A program made the position numbers and the translations under genes. From Siphonodentalium dalli (taxonomy: Eukaryota; Mollusca; Scaphopoda; Gadilida; Siphonodentaliidae), in assembly GCA_032622095.1 (NCBI GenBank), contig CP136064.1, positions 261,991,863 through 262,055,862 on the forward strand: a stretch of 64,000 nucleotides of DNA. The letters run 5' to 3'. Under the pieces are notes generated by a model that saw nothing but the letters and a program-made list of their open reading frames with translations, made no database searches and was not told where the DNA came from. This document shows positions 12,401 through 27,400 of this stretch, piece by piece. Each line of letters starts with the position of its first letter. Within the stretch, counting starts at the first letter, position 1.

Positions 12401-15400
12401 AATATTTATTATTAATTGTTTGTATTCAGTGCAATTTTATTCATTCTGTGCAATGCACAGATCCTGTCTTGTCTTGCGTCCGTAATTAAATTACGTTATT
12501 TTCTTGAGCCAACTTTATCACTCACGAATTTCTTTTGTCGTTGCTGCGCTGAAAACCCAATTATTTTTTTGGGGGAAAATGTAAACTGTACAGTTGTGGA
12601 CTAATCTTAAAACTGTCTGACTTCGGTTCCTATGTGAACGGACAAGCTCTAATTCTGCTCAAACCGGCTTAATCATTGATATTTTCCACTCAATTGTGAC
12701 AACTGGGTTGTCTTCGAGCTGCCACTTCGAGCTGTCGGCTATGACTTGTCTTCATTCGTCTCAGTGTTCATGTTGAAATTGACAGTGCTGTGACTATCAA
12801 AACACAGATACATTGACTGACACAACAGGATACAGATACACGTGATAGAGTAATGCACAGGAACTCCGATGTCAACCACAAGTGATAATAATAATAACAA
12901 CAACAACAACAACAATGTACTGTAGCAGCTATTAATACTATTAGAATGTTGACAGTGTTGCCAGTTTTTATAACTTGACCATTCAATCTAGTTGACAGTG
13001 TTCTGATAGTTGTGAAGCACATACATGTATATCTATATACACGAGGGGATATACTGTACGCGCCAGAGTAATTCACAAGAGCTTAGATGTCAACAACAAA
13101 AACACGGTAAACAATGAACTGATGCCGCGCAGTGACGGATGATCACATATCTATACAATTCCAACTTACGAGTACAACTATTACAATTACACGGACCGAT
13201 TCATCCCATGTTCGTCAATTTTCATTGCAACGTGTGGGTATGAGACATTGTCGCCATTCGCCATGTTATCGCCCAGTTATTACCACAATTTACGGACCGG
13301 GAGTCCACTATTGGTTGGATGTTCTTATCAAACTATCTTTGGCTGATTCACTGAGATGGATACTAAGTGTTTTGATATTATTATACATAGTTTGATGTAA
13401 CACGCTATAAAATTTCATAAAAAATGTGGGACTATAGATGAAAGTTGTCGCCAAGTAATCAGGCATAGTAATTACAGACATTGCTGTTGTCTTGAAGGTT
13501 TCAATCCCAACAAGCTGTTACTGATATATTATCGTGATGTACGCATTCACCTGTTAAAACAAAAACTGTGTTTCAAGTGACTGGACAATTTCACGCCTTA
13601 AATATTACCAAAAAAGTATGCAGTTAAGATGTTTTACGTTTACATATGCAATCAACGTCGTTTTCGATGCATCTGTCCCCGTATAGAAGTGTCGGATGCC
13701 GAATTACATACTGTATAATTTCGCACGTTCTTTTCAGATGTACCGCACTAATTTACGAAGAAACCCAGGGCCATATCTAAATTTAGCCCTGATGTTTGAT
13801 GATAATAGAAAATGTTTTTCTTTATCAGAAAGTGGGGTTTTATTCTCTATTTTAATTTGTTTTTGTTTAATTAATGTACTATTTTGCTGTTTAATCGGCG
13901 ATAATTTTTCGCTGAGATTTGGCGTCTTGCGTTACCACTAGAAACGGAAGTGATTTCTTGCGATTTGATTGGTGGACAAAATAAAATTCCGGGTAAATTC
14001 GCCCCATGGATATTCGACTTGGTTTGCGAACTTTTTAAGGTATCACTACACCCAGTGATGCGGGAACGACACTTCCCTCCACTGATAGATATTGTCGCTA
14101 CCAAGTGTATCTAAGGGCCTTGACCAATCAGATGCACGCATTTTAGTCAAAGCGAAAGTAGTTGTAATTATATGTACATACATTTGAGTTTTAACTGTGA
14201 TATATGTAGCCTTCTTCCTTTATGTCTTAAAAGGGCATGCCCGATTCATATGTTAGAATGGTTGCAATTAGTATTACTCGTAACTGAAGGAAGGGCTATT
14301 CAGTATTATCGTTTTTGAGTCCAGCCTATTCTTTTAAAAATAAGTTCATATTGGACTTATTTCAAAAACACAAATAAACCCATATCGGCATTATTTGAAT
14401 CTGAGTTACACTCTATATAGATGTGAACCTAACTCGACTTATCAGACGTACGCTCTTTATAATGTGTTTTCATTGTGGCCCGCGCCATAAAACGGAATAA
14501 TGGAGAAAATTCACCATTGCTTATTGCATCCAGAATCAAAGAAGTGCATCTATGTTAATATATAGGTCCAACATTAACCATTTTGCACGAGGATATGTTG
14601 GAGGGTCACAATAGATATATTTAAACTAAACTCATGCGAACATGTGTATGAGTCTAGTGGTAAGCATGTGTGACTTGTATTAGCTGTCTAACATAGAGAT
14701 GAGTTCGCAGCCAGCCGGTGGATATGTTTGCTGTTAAACATCGAGGTGATTTCATAGCCCGCCAGTTGATTGTTCTCATAACAGTGGCATAACACTCTCT
14801 CAATCTTTATCAAAAAGGTCTTCGATATAATCCACCGCTCTTGGGGCTACATTTTTAGACAAACAAGTAAACCCCATCCTTATAAAGAATGACCCCAACA
14901 CCAATATAATTTATGACAGTTTATTCCCATAGCTGCCTTTCTAAGGTAGCACCAGACGAGAGACGAGACATAGAAACCTGGTTTGTTGCGTAACCGTAAG
15001 CCACTCTTGTGAAGCGCCTGTAAAATGGCAACAGGTATAATACTCAGCATTACTCGACAGTAGGGGCAATACTGTTAAGCGCTTATGGTCCCTTATATTA
15101 GAAAGATCAGCGCCATACAAGCACCAGTATTATTATATCTCCGATTAGGGGGTATATAGTGGCGACCTCTCCGACCATCCATCCTTCCGTCCGTCCGTAA
15201 CAAACATTTCACAACACAGCTCAAGTATCGATAGTCCAATTTTGATGTCCTTTGGTATGCCGGTAGACCAGCATTGTCCGCATTTTTTTTCAAGAGTTAT
15301 GGCCCTTTGTTGGACTAGTGTAAAAGGCGTCAACGCGACCATAAACAAATTATTCTGAGGATATCTTTATTATTTGACTTATTTGTTCTTTGGCATGGTG

Positions 15401-18400
15401 ATAGCTCATTTTTGGGGAAAGGATATCCACATACGCGGGTGTCGTCCATTGATTTTTACCACTGTGACGGCACCGGTTTGACTTCGAAAGTTATTATTTG
15501 AAGATCCGGGAGGCTGATATATAGTGGAAACCTTCGTCCGTCCGTCCTAGTGGAGGTTTTGTTCGCGCATTTCTTTCCAGAGTTTTGGTCGTTTGCCAGA
15601 GTTATGACCTTTGGTTAAACTGAGAGAAATGCCCAACTATTACTTCATTTTCTCTTTAAATATAGCCAACATTGAGCGTACAGTCGGGGGCATTGGCTCA
15701 CGCTTGGCATTGCCCTTGTTATATTATTACGCGCGCCGCGTGTATACTAATGTAGAGATTATTGTTTCGCATGGGCCCATGGGTGTTTTATTCATAGAAT
15801 GGGAACTTTTGGGAGGATTAAAAGTCGAACTGCGAACCGGAGGCCGAGTCAGGTAAAAGGTGTAGTTGGGAATTTCAATTTCGTTTATTGTCCTTTACAT
15901 TATTGTGTCAATAATGTTGATTTTTGGTTTGTGACAAGCTATGTCAATTACAAATAAAAGAAATGAAAAAGATAATTTGTAAGATTTATATTTCAAATTT
16001 TATAGACATTTTTCGTTATGCGGCCCACTGGGGGTTGTGGTCGGAGACGGCCGAGTCGGCCGCCGGTTCGTTAATTAGGTGCTGATTGTTTTTTTAAAGG
16101 AATTCTGAGTTGGTCATTCGCGAAACCAATATATTTTATATTCTATAATTACAATCATGGGTATATAATATATGATCATGAGCGCGTTAACATTTCTGAC
16201 ATTGGTTTTCTTGTGTAATCCTGCTAGTTTTTTTGTTTAAACATATTTTATTTGTTAATAAATTAAATTAGTTTATGACAAAATGGATTGGAGGACAAGT
16301 GCTAAATCACTTAGAATACCCTCCTCTCCCTAGTATGATACACTGACAAATTTTATGACACTAAAGACGAAGTTATAATAACCACCGATCTCTCTCTTTG
16401 TTTGCAGCTACAGGGTTTAGCGAATTTTTTCTCATGATCATCATAACAGCCTGTGCACTAGTCTACACATCGATTGTGAGTATATGCTGTTCTTTAAACA
16501 AGTATTTTCAAAATAATTTAAATACGAGTGAATTGCAATAGACAATAAATAAATACTTGAATTTGTTGTCGTGTGTCAAATATCAGAATTACATGTACAA
16601 GTATTACCACCTAATATGCACCAATAGCGAAAGTTACTTAAAGTGATGTGAAACAGGGTGATCAAATACAAATGGAGAATTATTTATCTTGCTCACAGTA
16701 GTTTTTTTCAAATATTATATCTAAATTGACAGCACACACAGTCATTATTATATATTAATTAAATTCAGTGACTGTCGATAGCGAAATTGTTTTTGTATGT
16801 TTATCTTAGATAGTTGCGTCCTGATTCAAGAAGTAAATATTTACAATTGCGCGCAGTTTAGACGATGTTTTCATTGGAGTGGTATGGTCGATTTGTTAGT
16901 ATAATGCTACATTGCTCCAATCAACATAGCGCCTGAATACGAACAGTTTCACACACCTGAATAAGTCCTTAATATGTCTTTAACCGGGGTTCAAGATTAG
17001 ATAGCGATTGGTATACGATCGGAATCAAATGTGCCACGTGACGTTAGCATTATATTTCAATGAGTATCCTGGTTTAATCGAAGGGGGGATAACCAATTAT
17101 AGAACGTACTTTTGACTAAATGCACACCTACCATTCGATCACTGCATCTCAGGCCGACAAGGCTGCTCTATGGCATTCAAGACCACAAATCGGACTCTTG
17201 AAAGCGTTATTTTGTTTTGCGGGTGTTTCATAAAATAGAAGAGAATTGACAGATATGAATACTTGTTAACGCTTTCATCGTATGCATAGTGCGATTATTG
17301 CCGGACCGAAGATACATGTATGCAACCGAGAAAAGAAATATTGTCCAAGTTAAATTAAAAATAGGTTTTGTAAGACGAGTGCTTATGTCCTTTTCGCGTT
17401 CATTGCCAGTTTGAAAGCCATGTTTATCTAATTCAACAGATATTTGTCAGCACTGACGATCATCGTTGGAGATAAATGCCTCAAAACACAATTTCATTCT
17501 CAACAAACCCAACCACAAACCTCGTTTTCATTAATGAAAACAATCCGATTTATGACGACTCTGTGTTGCAAATGTTGCAAATATGTAGGCGGCATTGACA
17601 TTTTTGCTGCAGTCATAAATCTACCGGTTTTTGTTTTTTATTTGTATATATATAATGGTTGTTTTTAAGGGCATGTGAGTGGCATTGTGTTTTTGCGGCA
17701 TCCAGCTTCAATGATTATCATCATATGTGAGTGGCATAAATGGGGCTTACAAGTGCGCAGTGGACGTCAAAAACTCACACAGACTTGTGATTCCTATTTG
17801 TCTATCTCCAATGATATTTCTTTTTTTGGGGATCATATGTGGGTTCAGGCCATAGCCACAGTACACGGTAAATGCATTATTTGGCATGCATCCCTGTTTA
17901 TATTCGCTGTATCCTTCATAAACACATAGTAAAGGCTCTTATGTCCATTTTTTTGGCTCACAACTATAGAGATATTCAATTTTCTATCAGAAATTTACTG
18001 CTATCTATTAATCAAAGTGACTCATGCCTACTCTGACATTTTGAATGGTGGCCATCTTGATGACGTTATAAAATCTCCCAGTCACGACAACCAGGTGTCC
18101 AACAATTACTTTCTGTTGCTGGAGATATCATACAATATTAGCAGCATAGTCGTTATATTTCTTCACAAAATGCACCTGGGAGAACATAAGAGCCTCTACT
18201 AATAGGGCATTTTAGCCATATATGCGATATTGCTTGCCTGAGAGCGACCTAGTCCACATTAAAGGGGGCCTATCGAATGGTAGGCATTTCCTTGAGGCAG
18301 GATACAACACCACGAGTTAGTAAAATTCACATATTGTGTATTTGGGCTTGGTTTTTACTACATGTTTTTTATATTTAAAAAAGGATGAATATTTCCGTTA

Positions 18401-21400
18401 TTTAGTCAATTTAATCATTCGAAAAGGAAGGAATATTTCTGAAATAAAAGTATTATTAGTGTCTAGTTGGCTACGGTTACCCCCTTCAGATTGTATTATA
18501 TTGATAAGTTATATTCTGGTATATAATCAACATCACGTGGCACGTGTTACTCAGATTGATAACCATTATTTACCTCAACCCCGATTATATATTGTTTGAT
18601 ATATAATCCTTGGCTTATTGGCTTGTATTACATACATTGGTGATACGTACTGGTAGCACTAGCAGTGGTGACATTGATCAGTGTCACACGTATCACAGTT
18701 ACAATATCAGCAGGTGTGGCGTCGTTCTGCAATTCAGTGTGGTGGCAATCGGTCATAGTTGACATGGTAGCTAGGTATGTCGCTCGCCGCTTTACTCGCC
18801 CAAATGACTACATGGAGACAACAATCTACTGCACTGCATATCACAGCCAAGTATACCATCTACCCATGGTGCCAGAACTGTATGAGCCCTTTGTTTCAGG
18901 GTGGCTACAAAGCAGTGATATGGACTGATGTACTGCAGACTGTGATCGTCTTCGGTGGTATATTCGCCATACTCATTAAGGTTTGTTAGATGATAGTGCC
19001 ACGTGGTCATGATTTTACTCTGTTGTTTCTTTCATCTGAATGTTCTTTATTTGCCTCATACAGAGAGGACAAGAGCGCCGGGTTAACCCTTTACCCAACA
19101 GAACGGCCCTGTGCCAAAGCATTCTCTTATATATGCGAGTCGACCATAGGTCGCCTCGCATATATAAGAGAATGCATTGGCTTAACACATTAAAAATTAT
19201 AAAATTGTTAAAGAATGTAAGAAAAAATTGGTAAAAAGTGTTAAAAACAGATTTTTTTTAGGTCAATGCATTCTCTTATATATGCGAGGCGACCTATGGT
19301 CGACTCGCATATATAAGAGAATGCATTGGCACAGGGCATAACTGTAACCATCACAATGTGGTCAATGAGCCGGTTCCAATGATATCCATATTTATATGGT
19401 TTTATTGAGACAGACCCAAGATAATTTAGGCTGTTGCAGCTTTATTTGGCCGTTTTTGGCCGGTTTGTGGGGTAAAGGGTTAAGGCACATACATATATCT
19501 TGTATCGTGTGTGGTCATTGTCAACGACAGTCACCTGACTTGCGTGACTATTCCGCCCACACGTACACGATCAAACCTGTTTTGTGTCAAACATGTAGTA
19601 TTACAAAACATGTAGCTGCTTAAGATTACCAAAATGAGCAATAAACTCTATGCAGGCAATGTTTTCCAACATTCTATAATAATATTTATAATTTTTTTTA
19701 TAATTTTTTCTCACATTCTTCAACATTTTTAGATCATTTTTGATAATTTTTCCTAACATTCGTTATCAATTTTTATCATTTTGTCTTATATTCTTTAACA
19801 ATTATTATCATTTTTTTTATCATTATTTCTTACATTCTTTAACAATTTTTATCATTTTTTCTTACTTTTTTTAACAATTATAAAAAATAGTATAAAATAT
19901 GTTAGGCCAATGCATTCCCCTATATATGCGAGGCGACCTATGGTCAACTTGCATATATAAGAAAATGCAAATATGTCGTTATGTTATGTTATATGTATTC
20001 CTGTGCATGTTTTAGATAAATAGATATGTTTACAGCAAGGGTTCCTTATTCTGAGAGTATCAATATTTTGTATTGTCTTTATTCCATTGGTTATTTATTC
20101 CGAAAGTATCAATATGGTCTTTATTCAGACGGGGTCTTGATTCCGAAAGTATCTTTATTCCCGAGGGTACTTTATTCAGAAAGTTTCAATATGGGTCTTT
20201 ATTTAGATGGTTCTCTTTATTCCAAAATATAAACAGTGGTCTTTATTTCGATGGGTCCTTTATTCCAAACATGCAAGTAGGGTTCTTTATTTCTCACACT
20301 GACACACCCAATAAGGGTACAAAAATATGTAAAATAAACTTCGATATTTTGACATTTTGAAATATTTCTTTCTTCGACTGTGTAACTTTGATATGTCCAT
20401 AGTTTAGAAATTAATTTTGGGATAGTATCAAAATACACATTCAATATTATGTTATTAGTTATTCCAACAGGATCTGAGGCATTAACCATTTCTTTACTAC
20501 ACAGATTATCCCATAATGTATAAATAAATATTCATTGGAACGGTCCATTATTCATTCAGACAAATTCATATGGAAATATAAGCAGACGATATGTATGACC
20601 ATTTTGGCCGTATTTCTATTAATTGGTTGGTAATGTTCAGAAAATAAGTACAACAAATGGCTGTATGTTTATCTCATCGCTGAAACATTTTAAAAGGGAT
20701 ATACTCATCAATGCATATTTAGTAAAGGCGACTTAGTGTGAGATAGCATGTGTGAACTACATGTGGCCATTACTTTCGGGCAGTGTGCACCATCATTGAA
20801 AAAAAAATGACATAATGAACACTGTATTTACTCGGGGAGAGCTTCCCGATGAATGGCAACAAGCCATATTTCCGACTAAATCCTGAAAAGTTACCCATAA
20901 TTCTGCTGTGGTTAAGGGAGTCGATTAATTAGGGCATTACTGTACAAGCATTTCCATTATGAAATATTCAGATAAATTCAATAAACGACCATCATGACAT
21001 GTTCAGATAATTTAGTAAATAAAGGGTTAAATGATCTATATGTTTTGTGCAGGGGACAATTGATAGTGGCGGATTCAGTGAAATGATATACATGGCTAAT
21101 GAAGGAGGAAGACTAAAACTGTTTGAGTGAGTCTACATTACGCCGTTATTCTCTCGAATCATGGTAGTCGATTTATACGTAGATGGCCGTCGAAAACACT
21201 TTTCAGGTACAACAGTAATGTCTTACCATGTGTCTTTCGTTTGTGGTCCGGATGACAATTATTAACCCTTTACCCAACAGAAGGGCCCTGTGCCAATGCA
21301 TTCTCTTATATATGCGAGTCGACCATAGGTCGCCTCGCATATATAAGAGAATGCATTGGCTTAACACATTAAAAATTATAAAATTGTTAAAGAATGTAAG

Positions 21401-24400
21401 AAAAAATGGTAAAAAAAGATTTTTTTTAGGCCAATGCATTCTCTTATATATGCGAGGCGACCTATGGTCGACTCGCATATATAAGAGAATGCATTGGCAC
21501 AGGGCATAACTGTAACTATCACAATGTGGTCAAGGAGCCGGTTCCAATGATATCCATATTTGTATGGTTCTATTGAGACAGACCGAAGATATTTTAGGCT
21601 GTTGAAGCTTTATTTGGCGGGTTTTGGCCGGTTTGTTGGGTAAAGGGTTAATATTTGATAGAAGTTTTATGAAATTTGTTACATGGTCAACATATGGAAA
21701 AACTCTGCCAAAGTTCGAATTTGGGTCCGGTTCATTTCTAACAGATATATGCCGCTTTTATTCTTAAAATTTGCTGATTGTTTTGGCTGATAAAATACTG
21801 TAGTGGCAGTTATCCAATTGTTTCAAATTTAATATGAGACTTCGAATTTGGATCCGATGCTATCTGACTGAGTTTTGCACCTTTAGATTTTGTTGATGTT
21901 GATTAACCACACAGTGCTTGTATCATTTTGGTAAAAGAAGTATGACTGTATCTTTGAGTTAATGGATAGATCGTTATCTCAATAATGTTCTCGCAGTCAT
22001 GATAGCCCATTTTACTAAAAGGTGTTTGTCCCTCAAAAACAATGTTAGGAACTCTAAACTGTCAAACCACGCATCTTCCATTTGTTGTCTGGATGAGGAA
22101 TTTAAACATTTGACAGAAACTATGATTCGGTATATGGTCAACATTTGGAAAAAATTGGCCCAAGTTCAAATTTGGGTCTGATTAATTTCTAATGGATATA
22201 TGCCCTTAATTCTTAGGATTTGGTGATTGTTTTGGATGATAAATGTAGTTACAGTCATCCAGTCGCTTCATATCTAACTGAAACACATTTAAGTATGAGT
22301 GTAGTATTAGCTAATGTGTAGATTAGTATATAAGATAAATCCAAAACACTTTAATTAGCTTTTCAACATTCTCAAATAAGTTATAATTACATTATTGCCT
22401 TCATTAGAATACAACTAGGTCTATTGATATATACATTTCCACTAGAAATAGAAGTTTTGTGCACTTATTTTTACTGGCGTTTACTTGCTTGACTTTAACA
22501 AAGCCAACAACAAAATGGCCATCTTTTCGGGAGGCGTGTGACCCATTATTGGTTAATCAGTATAATAATGCATTACAATCAATCCACGAGCTCATATGAT
22601 TGAAGATGTTTTTAACAACGATAGTGATAAAATAGTCGAATGCAGGTTGTACATCATGTTAAAACCAGAAGATATGCCATATAATGAAACAACACAACAA
22701 AAAAGCTTTATGATATAATAATTTGGCCATGCACGGTCGCAACAAAGCAATGAATGTCTTGGTGTATTTCATAGGATATGTCAATCATACATTATAATGT
22801 GACACTAACGTGGTTATAGAATGTAATAGGCTATACTATTTTAAATCATGGTCGACAAATCTGTGTACTGATTTATTCTGTTTTGTAGTTTCCGTACAAG
22901 TCCATACCAACGACAAACATTTTGGTCTCTTATAATTGGGACAACGCTCAGGTATCTCGGTTTCAGCCAAACAACCGTACAGAGAATCAATTCAACACCC
23001 ACTGTTACGGATGCAAAAAGGTGATTTGAAAACAGGCATGTATGCTTATGGGTATGACAACTGTCTGCTTACACTTTTGAATGAGTAGTTGGGTGATGTT
23101 TCGCTTGAAAATAATTATCTGAACATCTGCGGGAACTACTCATTTATGAGTATTTTGTTAAGGAGGTTAATATCAATCAGGGATATAATAAAATGCGGGC
23201 TGGTGCCAGGTTATTTCCATTATGATCGCGGGTGCCATACAGTCACAAGAAAGTACACACAGCACATTCTGAAATTACACTACTCTACCGAGTACATCAA
23301 TATGTACAAACATACTTGTTCACATGCAGTTTGTTAATAGTGTGCAATGAGGAAAACGCGCAACACCGTTGCGATTTGTCCAGGAGGGTGATTCACCGTG
23401 ACCCACTCAACCGAAAGGTCGAGTGGCGAGGATTAGTGAGCGCTTTTGTGTAATCATGGTGGTAGCAGTTTTATCAAAACCTTACAAAATACGACAATGA
23501 ATCACCATGACACAACATGGATAACCGACATTCACTGCGAACCTTCTACATGTATATATCCAACGGGAATTGCATTGCATAGATCCACGATTACCACAAA
23601 ATTGTAATAAAAGTTTGAAGAAGTCAGGACAAGACATTTATCAATATTAAGTTCTTTATGCTATTAACTAAATCATGTTTTGTAACGATTCTCGGTGGCT
23701 CGCGGAGATTCTCTGTGGTTCACGGTGATTCTCGGTGGTTCGCGGTTATTCTCGGTGGTTCGTGATGATTCTCGGTGGCTCGCGGAGATTCTCTGTGGTT
23801 CACGGTGATTCTCTGTGGTTCACGGTTATACTCGGTGGTTCGTGATGATTCTCGGTGGTTCGCGGTGATTCTCGGTGGTTCGCGGTGATTCTCGGTGGTT
23901 CGCGGTGATTCTCGATGGTTCGCGGTGATTTTCGATGGTTCGCGGTGATTCTCGATGGTTCGCGGTGATTTTCGATGGTTCGCGGTGATTCTCGGTGGTT
24001 CGCGGTTATTCTCGGTGGTTCTTGGTGATTCTTGGTGGTTCGCGGTGATTCTTGGTGAGCACTGATAATTCTCCAGAATTTCTGTTGATTCATATTAATC
24101 CGCTGAGGAGGAATCACCTAGTTTGTGTCGTGTTTATGAAGCTAGAAACACTTCATAATCTACATAACACGCTAAATCACAATTAGAACTAAATGTTACG
24201 ACCATGCTCCGACCGTGTTCGTCATACATGTACCAACACGGACAAAGCACTGACGGAAAGATCCTGAAATTATTCATGTTTTATAACGAAACTCGACGAA
24301 TGTAGTGTACCATGGTTATCACTGATGGAAATAACCTGAAATTTTGCGTGTTTTATAACGAAACTCGATGAATGTAGCGTTTGATGAATTTAGTGTATGA

Positions 24401-27400
24401 TGGTTATCACTGATGGAAATAACCTCAAATTATGCGTGTTTTATAATGAATCTCGATGAATTTAGTGTATGATGAATGTAGTGTATGAGGAATGTAGTCT
24501 ATGATGAACGTAGTGTATGATGAATGTAATGTATGATGTTTTAAGGTTTTATAACGAGACTCGATGAATGTAGTGTATGATGAACGTAGTGTATGATGAA
24601 TGTAGTGTATGATGGTTTAAGATTTTATAACGAGACTCGATGAATGTAGTGTATGATGAATGTAGTGTACGATGAATGTAGTGTATGATGAATGTAGTGT
24701 ATGATGAATGTAGTATATGATGGTTTATGGAACTTTTATATGATTTTTGACATTTACCTCACTGCGAAACCCATGTAAATTTATTGCGATCTGATTGCTA
24801 TTTGTTAATTTCTAAATTGAAACTCTGCTTATCTGTAATTACTAACATATTTCAGAGTCGTTTTGTTGATGATTCCGATGTATGTAGCAGTGACTAGTTT
24901 GTCTATTTTCCAAGGAGTGGTAGCATATAGTTACTACCACAAAAAGGGCTGTGATCCAATAGAGTCAGGTGAACTCGACAATCCAAACCAGGTCAGTAGT
25001 TAGTCTCTGATTGTTAAATATGGGTTGTGATAATATGGAACACACAACCAGCCACCCATCAATAATCCGATTCAACATATCGGATGATTCGACGCGACCC
25101 ACCAATGAAACAATAAACATTATGTGCGTTTTTCTGAAATGACAAATTTTGTTCGCTGCACTGTACGTAGTGAATTGATGAGGTTAGAGGGAGGTTCTCC
25201 ATTGGGCTGTCTGCCTTGAAATTTCGAACTCCCCCCATGTTGCGAAATAAGCAATTATCCAACTGGTACCTCAAATGTTGAACATTTCCAACCTGACAAC
25301 TCCCTAATGTTGGAGAATTTTAAACGTTTAGCAGTTTTATACCGAAATGGAAGAACATGTTACTATTGGTCTGAAAACCACAAATTCCCCACTAATTGTT
25401 GGTCGGAAAATCAAACAATGACAACAACTACAACCTATATGTGGTAAAACATTTCCATCAAATATTGTATGTGACATGCAACTTCCAACGGTTGAAAATG
25501 TGCAACCAACACCCCAACACCCCCTATCGCCACATCCCTGAGGTGGTGACACTTAATACTTGCACACTTTTCATTACTTGGTTAAGGACATGCTCAGTAA
25601 GTACCTCAGCTAACCAAATTTAGGTCAATATAGAACCGAGACCCTATTAATAATGTTCGGTTGATATAATTGTGAAATATGCTTACAGATTATGCCTTAC
25701 ATGGTATTGGACATGTTCAGCAGGTACCCGGGGGTAGCCGGACTCTACTCGTTGATATAATTGTAAAACATACTTACAGATTATGCCTTACATGGTATTG
25801 GACATATTCCGCCAGTACCCGGGGGTAGCCGGACTCTACTTATCATCTATACTCAGCGCATCTCTAAGGTATGACATATTGGTTACACACTCGTTAACCC
25901 TTTCATGACGGCAGCTGCGCTGGTGTATCATTAATTATCCTGTGCACTCTCTTATATAAGCTAGCCTACCCAATGGAATTTGGCACGGGATTTTCGCAAA
26001 CTTTTAGGAAGCTCCAGTCATGAAAGGGTTAAGTGATCATGCTAATTTACTATACTGCCGGGGTCCTGTTGAATTGTTATGATGTTGGTGGGTCATGCTA
26101 ATTTACTATACTGCCGGGGTCCTGTTGAATTGCTATGATGTTGGTGGGTCATGCTAATTTACTATAATTCCGGGGTCCTGTTGAATTGCTATGATGTTGG
26201 TGGGCCAATGAATGTAGATAAAGGCACGGGCGGCGTTCGTTACAGAAATATTAATATTTGTTCAAATCGCCATCAACAGAAGGAATATTAAAATATATAT
26301 AGTTTTGTTCATATGCCAAACAATCAGCGCGTAAATAGTATATTGTCGTCAAGACGTACGATGGTGTAAGTAAACAAGAGCCTGCTCGTGTTACAGCAAT
26401 TTTGCTTCTGTTTACATAACACAGCGAAATTCTATTGCTTAATCACAGACAAATGATATAAACGCTCTTTATTATTTCCATATCAGGAAAACAGTAACAA
26501 ATAACGCTCTTTATGTTTACCATATCCGGATCTAAACAAAAGTCAGGTTCTGTTAACGTTTTTTGCTTTTGTTTACATAACATAGGAAAAACATTTGATG
26601 ATAACATACTGTTTATGCCATATTTCTGATTGGTATAAGAACCAAGTCTGTCTATGATTTACTATTCTTTCTGTTTATGGCCCGTTTCTTTAAGAAGTGC
26701 CGTTATTTTTCACAAGTTGTCATGTTCATGTCCATCGTGTAATCTGATTGATTTGAGAAATTTGTATGAAATATTCAAAAGCATATACACTTTAAAATAT
26801 GTGAATACGGGCTGTGTTCGTAATAAAAATTCCAAATATTTATTACAGTCGCTATTATTAAAATATTGATACATGTATGTGCTCGTGTGTTTCTTACAGA
26901 TACTGGCTCTTTCTCAAACCGCTCTGATTAGTCACCTCGAAAATGACAACGGTATATTTAAAAAAAAAAATATTTGGCCATGCCAGCATCATATCAATTC
27001 AGCAGGACCCACCAACATCATAGTAAATTAGCAAGACCACTTTACCAAGGTTGAAGGGCAATGTTCTCTGAAAGACTTACTTAGCTTTACAGAACTTTAT
27101 TAGATGTCTTCAATTTATCGCACAAACGTTCTTTGTGGTGCAATGGCATGGAAAAACTAACAGCGGACGTATTTTAGAACAAAATGAAACTTTTTCGATA
27201 TAAATTCCCGTTACCTCCAGATAATATCTCGACAAAACTAGTTTTATAATGAGCATCTAGCAAGAGTTGAAATGCGAACTGAGTTTCTCCCCTCACTCGT
27301 CTGTGAAGTATTTATCTCCCCATAGTTTGTATCCATTTTACAAAATATGGGCTGTTGCCCGGTGCATATCACATGCGGTATACCTAAATGGAAGTTACAG

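Larger units (their letters stand above)
10185..14325. mobile_element. ~4-kb imperfect palindrome (giant foldback) in intron 1
   Basis: Blocks read outward from a centre near 12.2 kb match in inverse order: 12000-12130 with 12290-12440, 11700-11880 with 12560-12720, 11550-11700 with 12750-12900, 11330-11420 with 13060-13150, 11155-11260 with 13250-13360, 10420-10455 with 13530-13590, and 10205-10300 with 14220-14300. Divergence is moderate, with arm-specific insertions (10457-10921 on the left; extra sequence near 13640-14150 on the right). No gene is seen inside. Confidence 0.85.

Noticed and set aside
18665-18928. 87-codon plus frame running over the exon 3 acceptor
   Set aside because: It reads exon 3 in the wrong frame and lacks family resemblance; only its last part overlaps real coding sequence.
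23800-24117. 105-codon minus frame with an NHREPPRITANHR repeat
   Set aside because: It is the translation of a 20-bp minisatellite and has no support outside the array.
24280-24910. Similarity of the GATGAATGTAG minisatellite to CGATGTATGTAG inside exon 6
   Set aside because: Only about 12 bases agree and the words are low in complexity, so a fifth junction-derived array at exon 6 is not supported.
25689-25750. First copy of the exon 7 start as an alternative exon
   Set aside because: It has an acceptor but runs into the second copy's intron sequence and a TAA; no donor in frame. It is described as a duplication instead.
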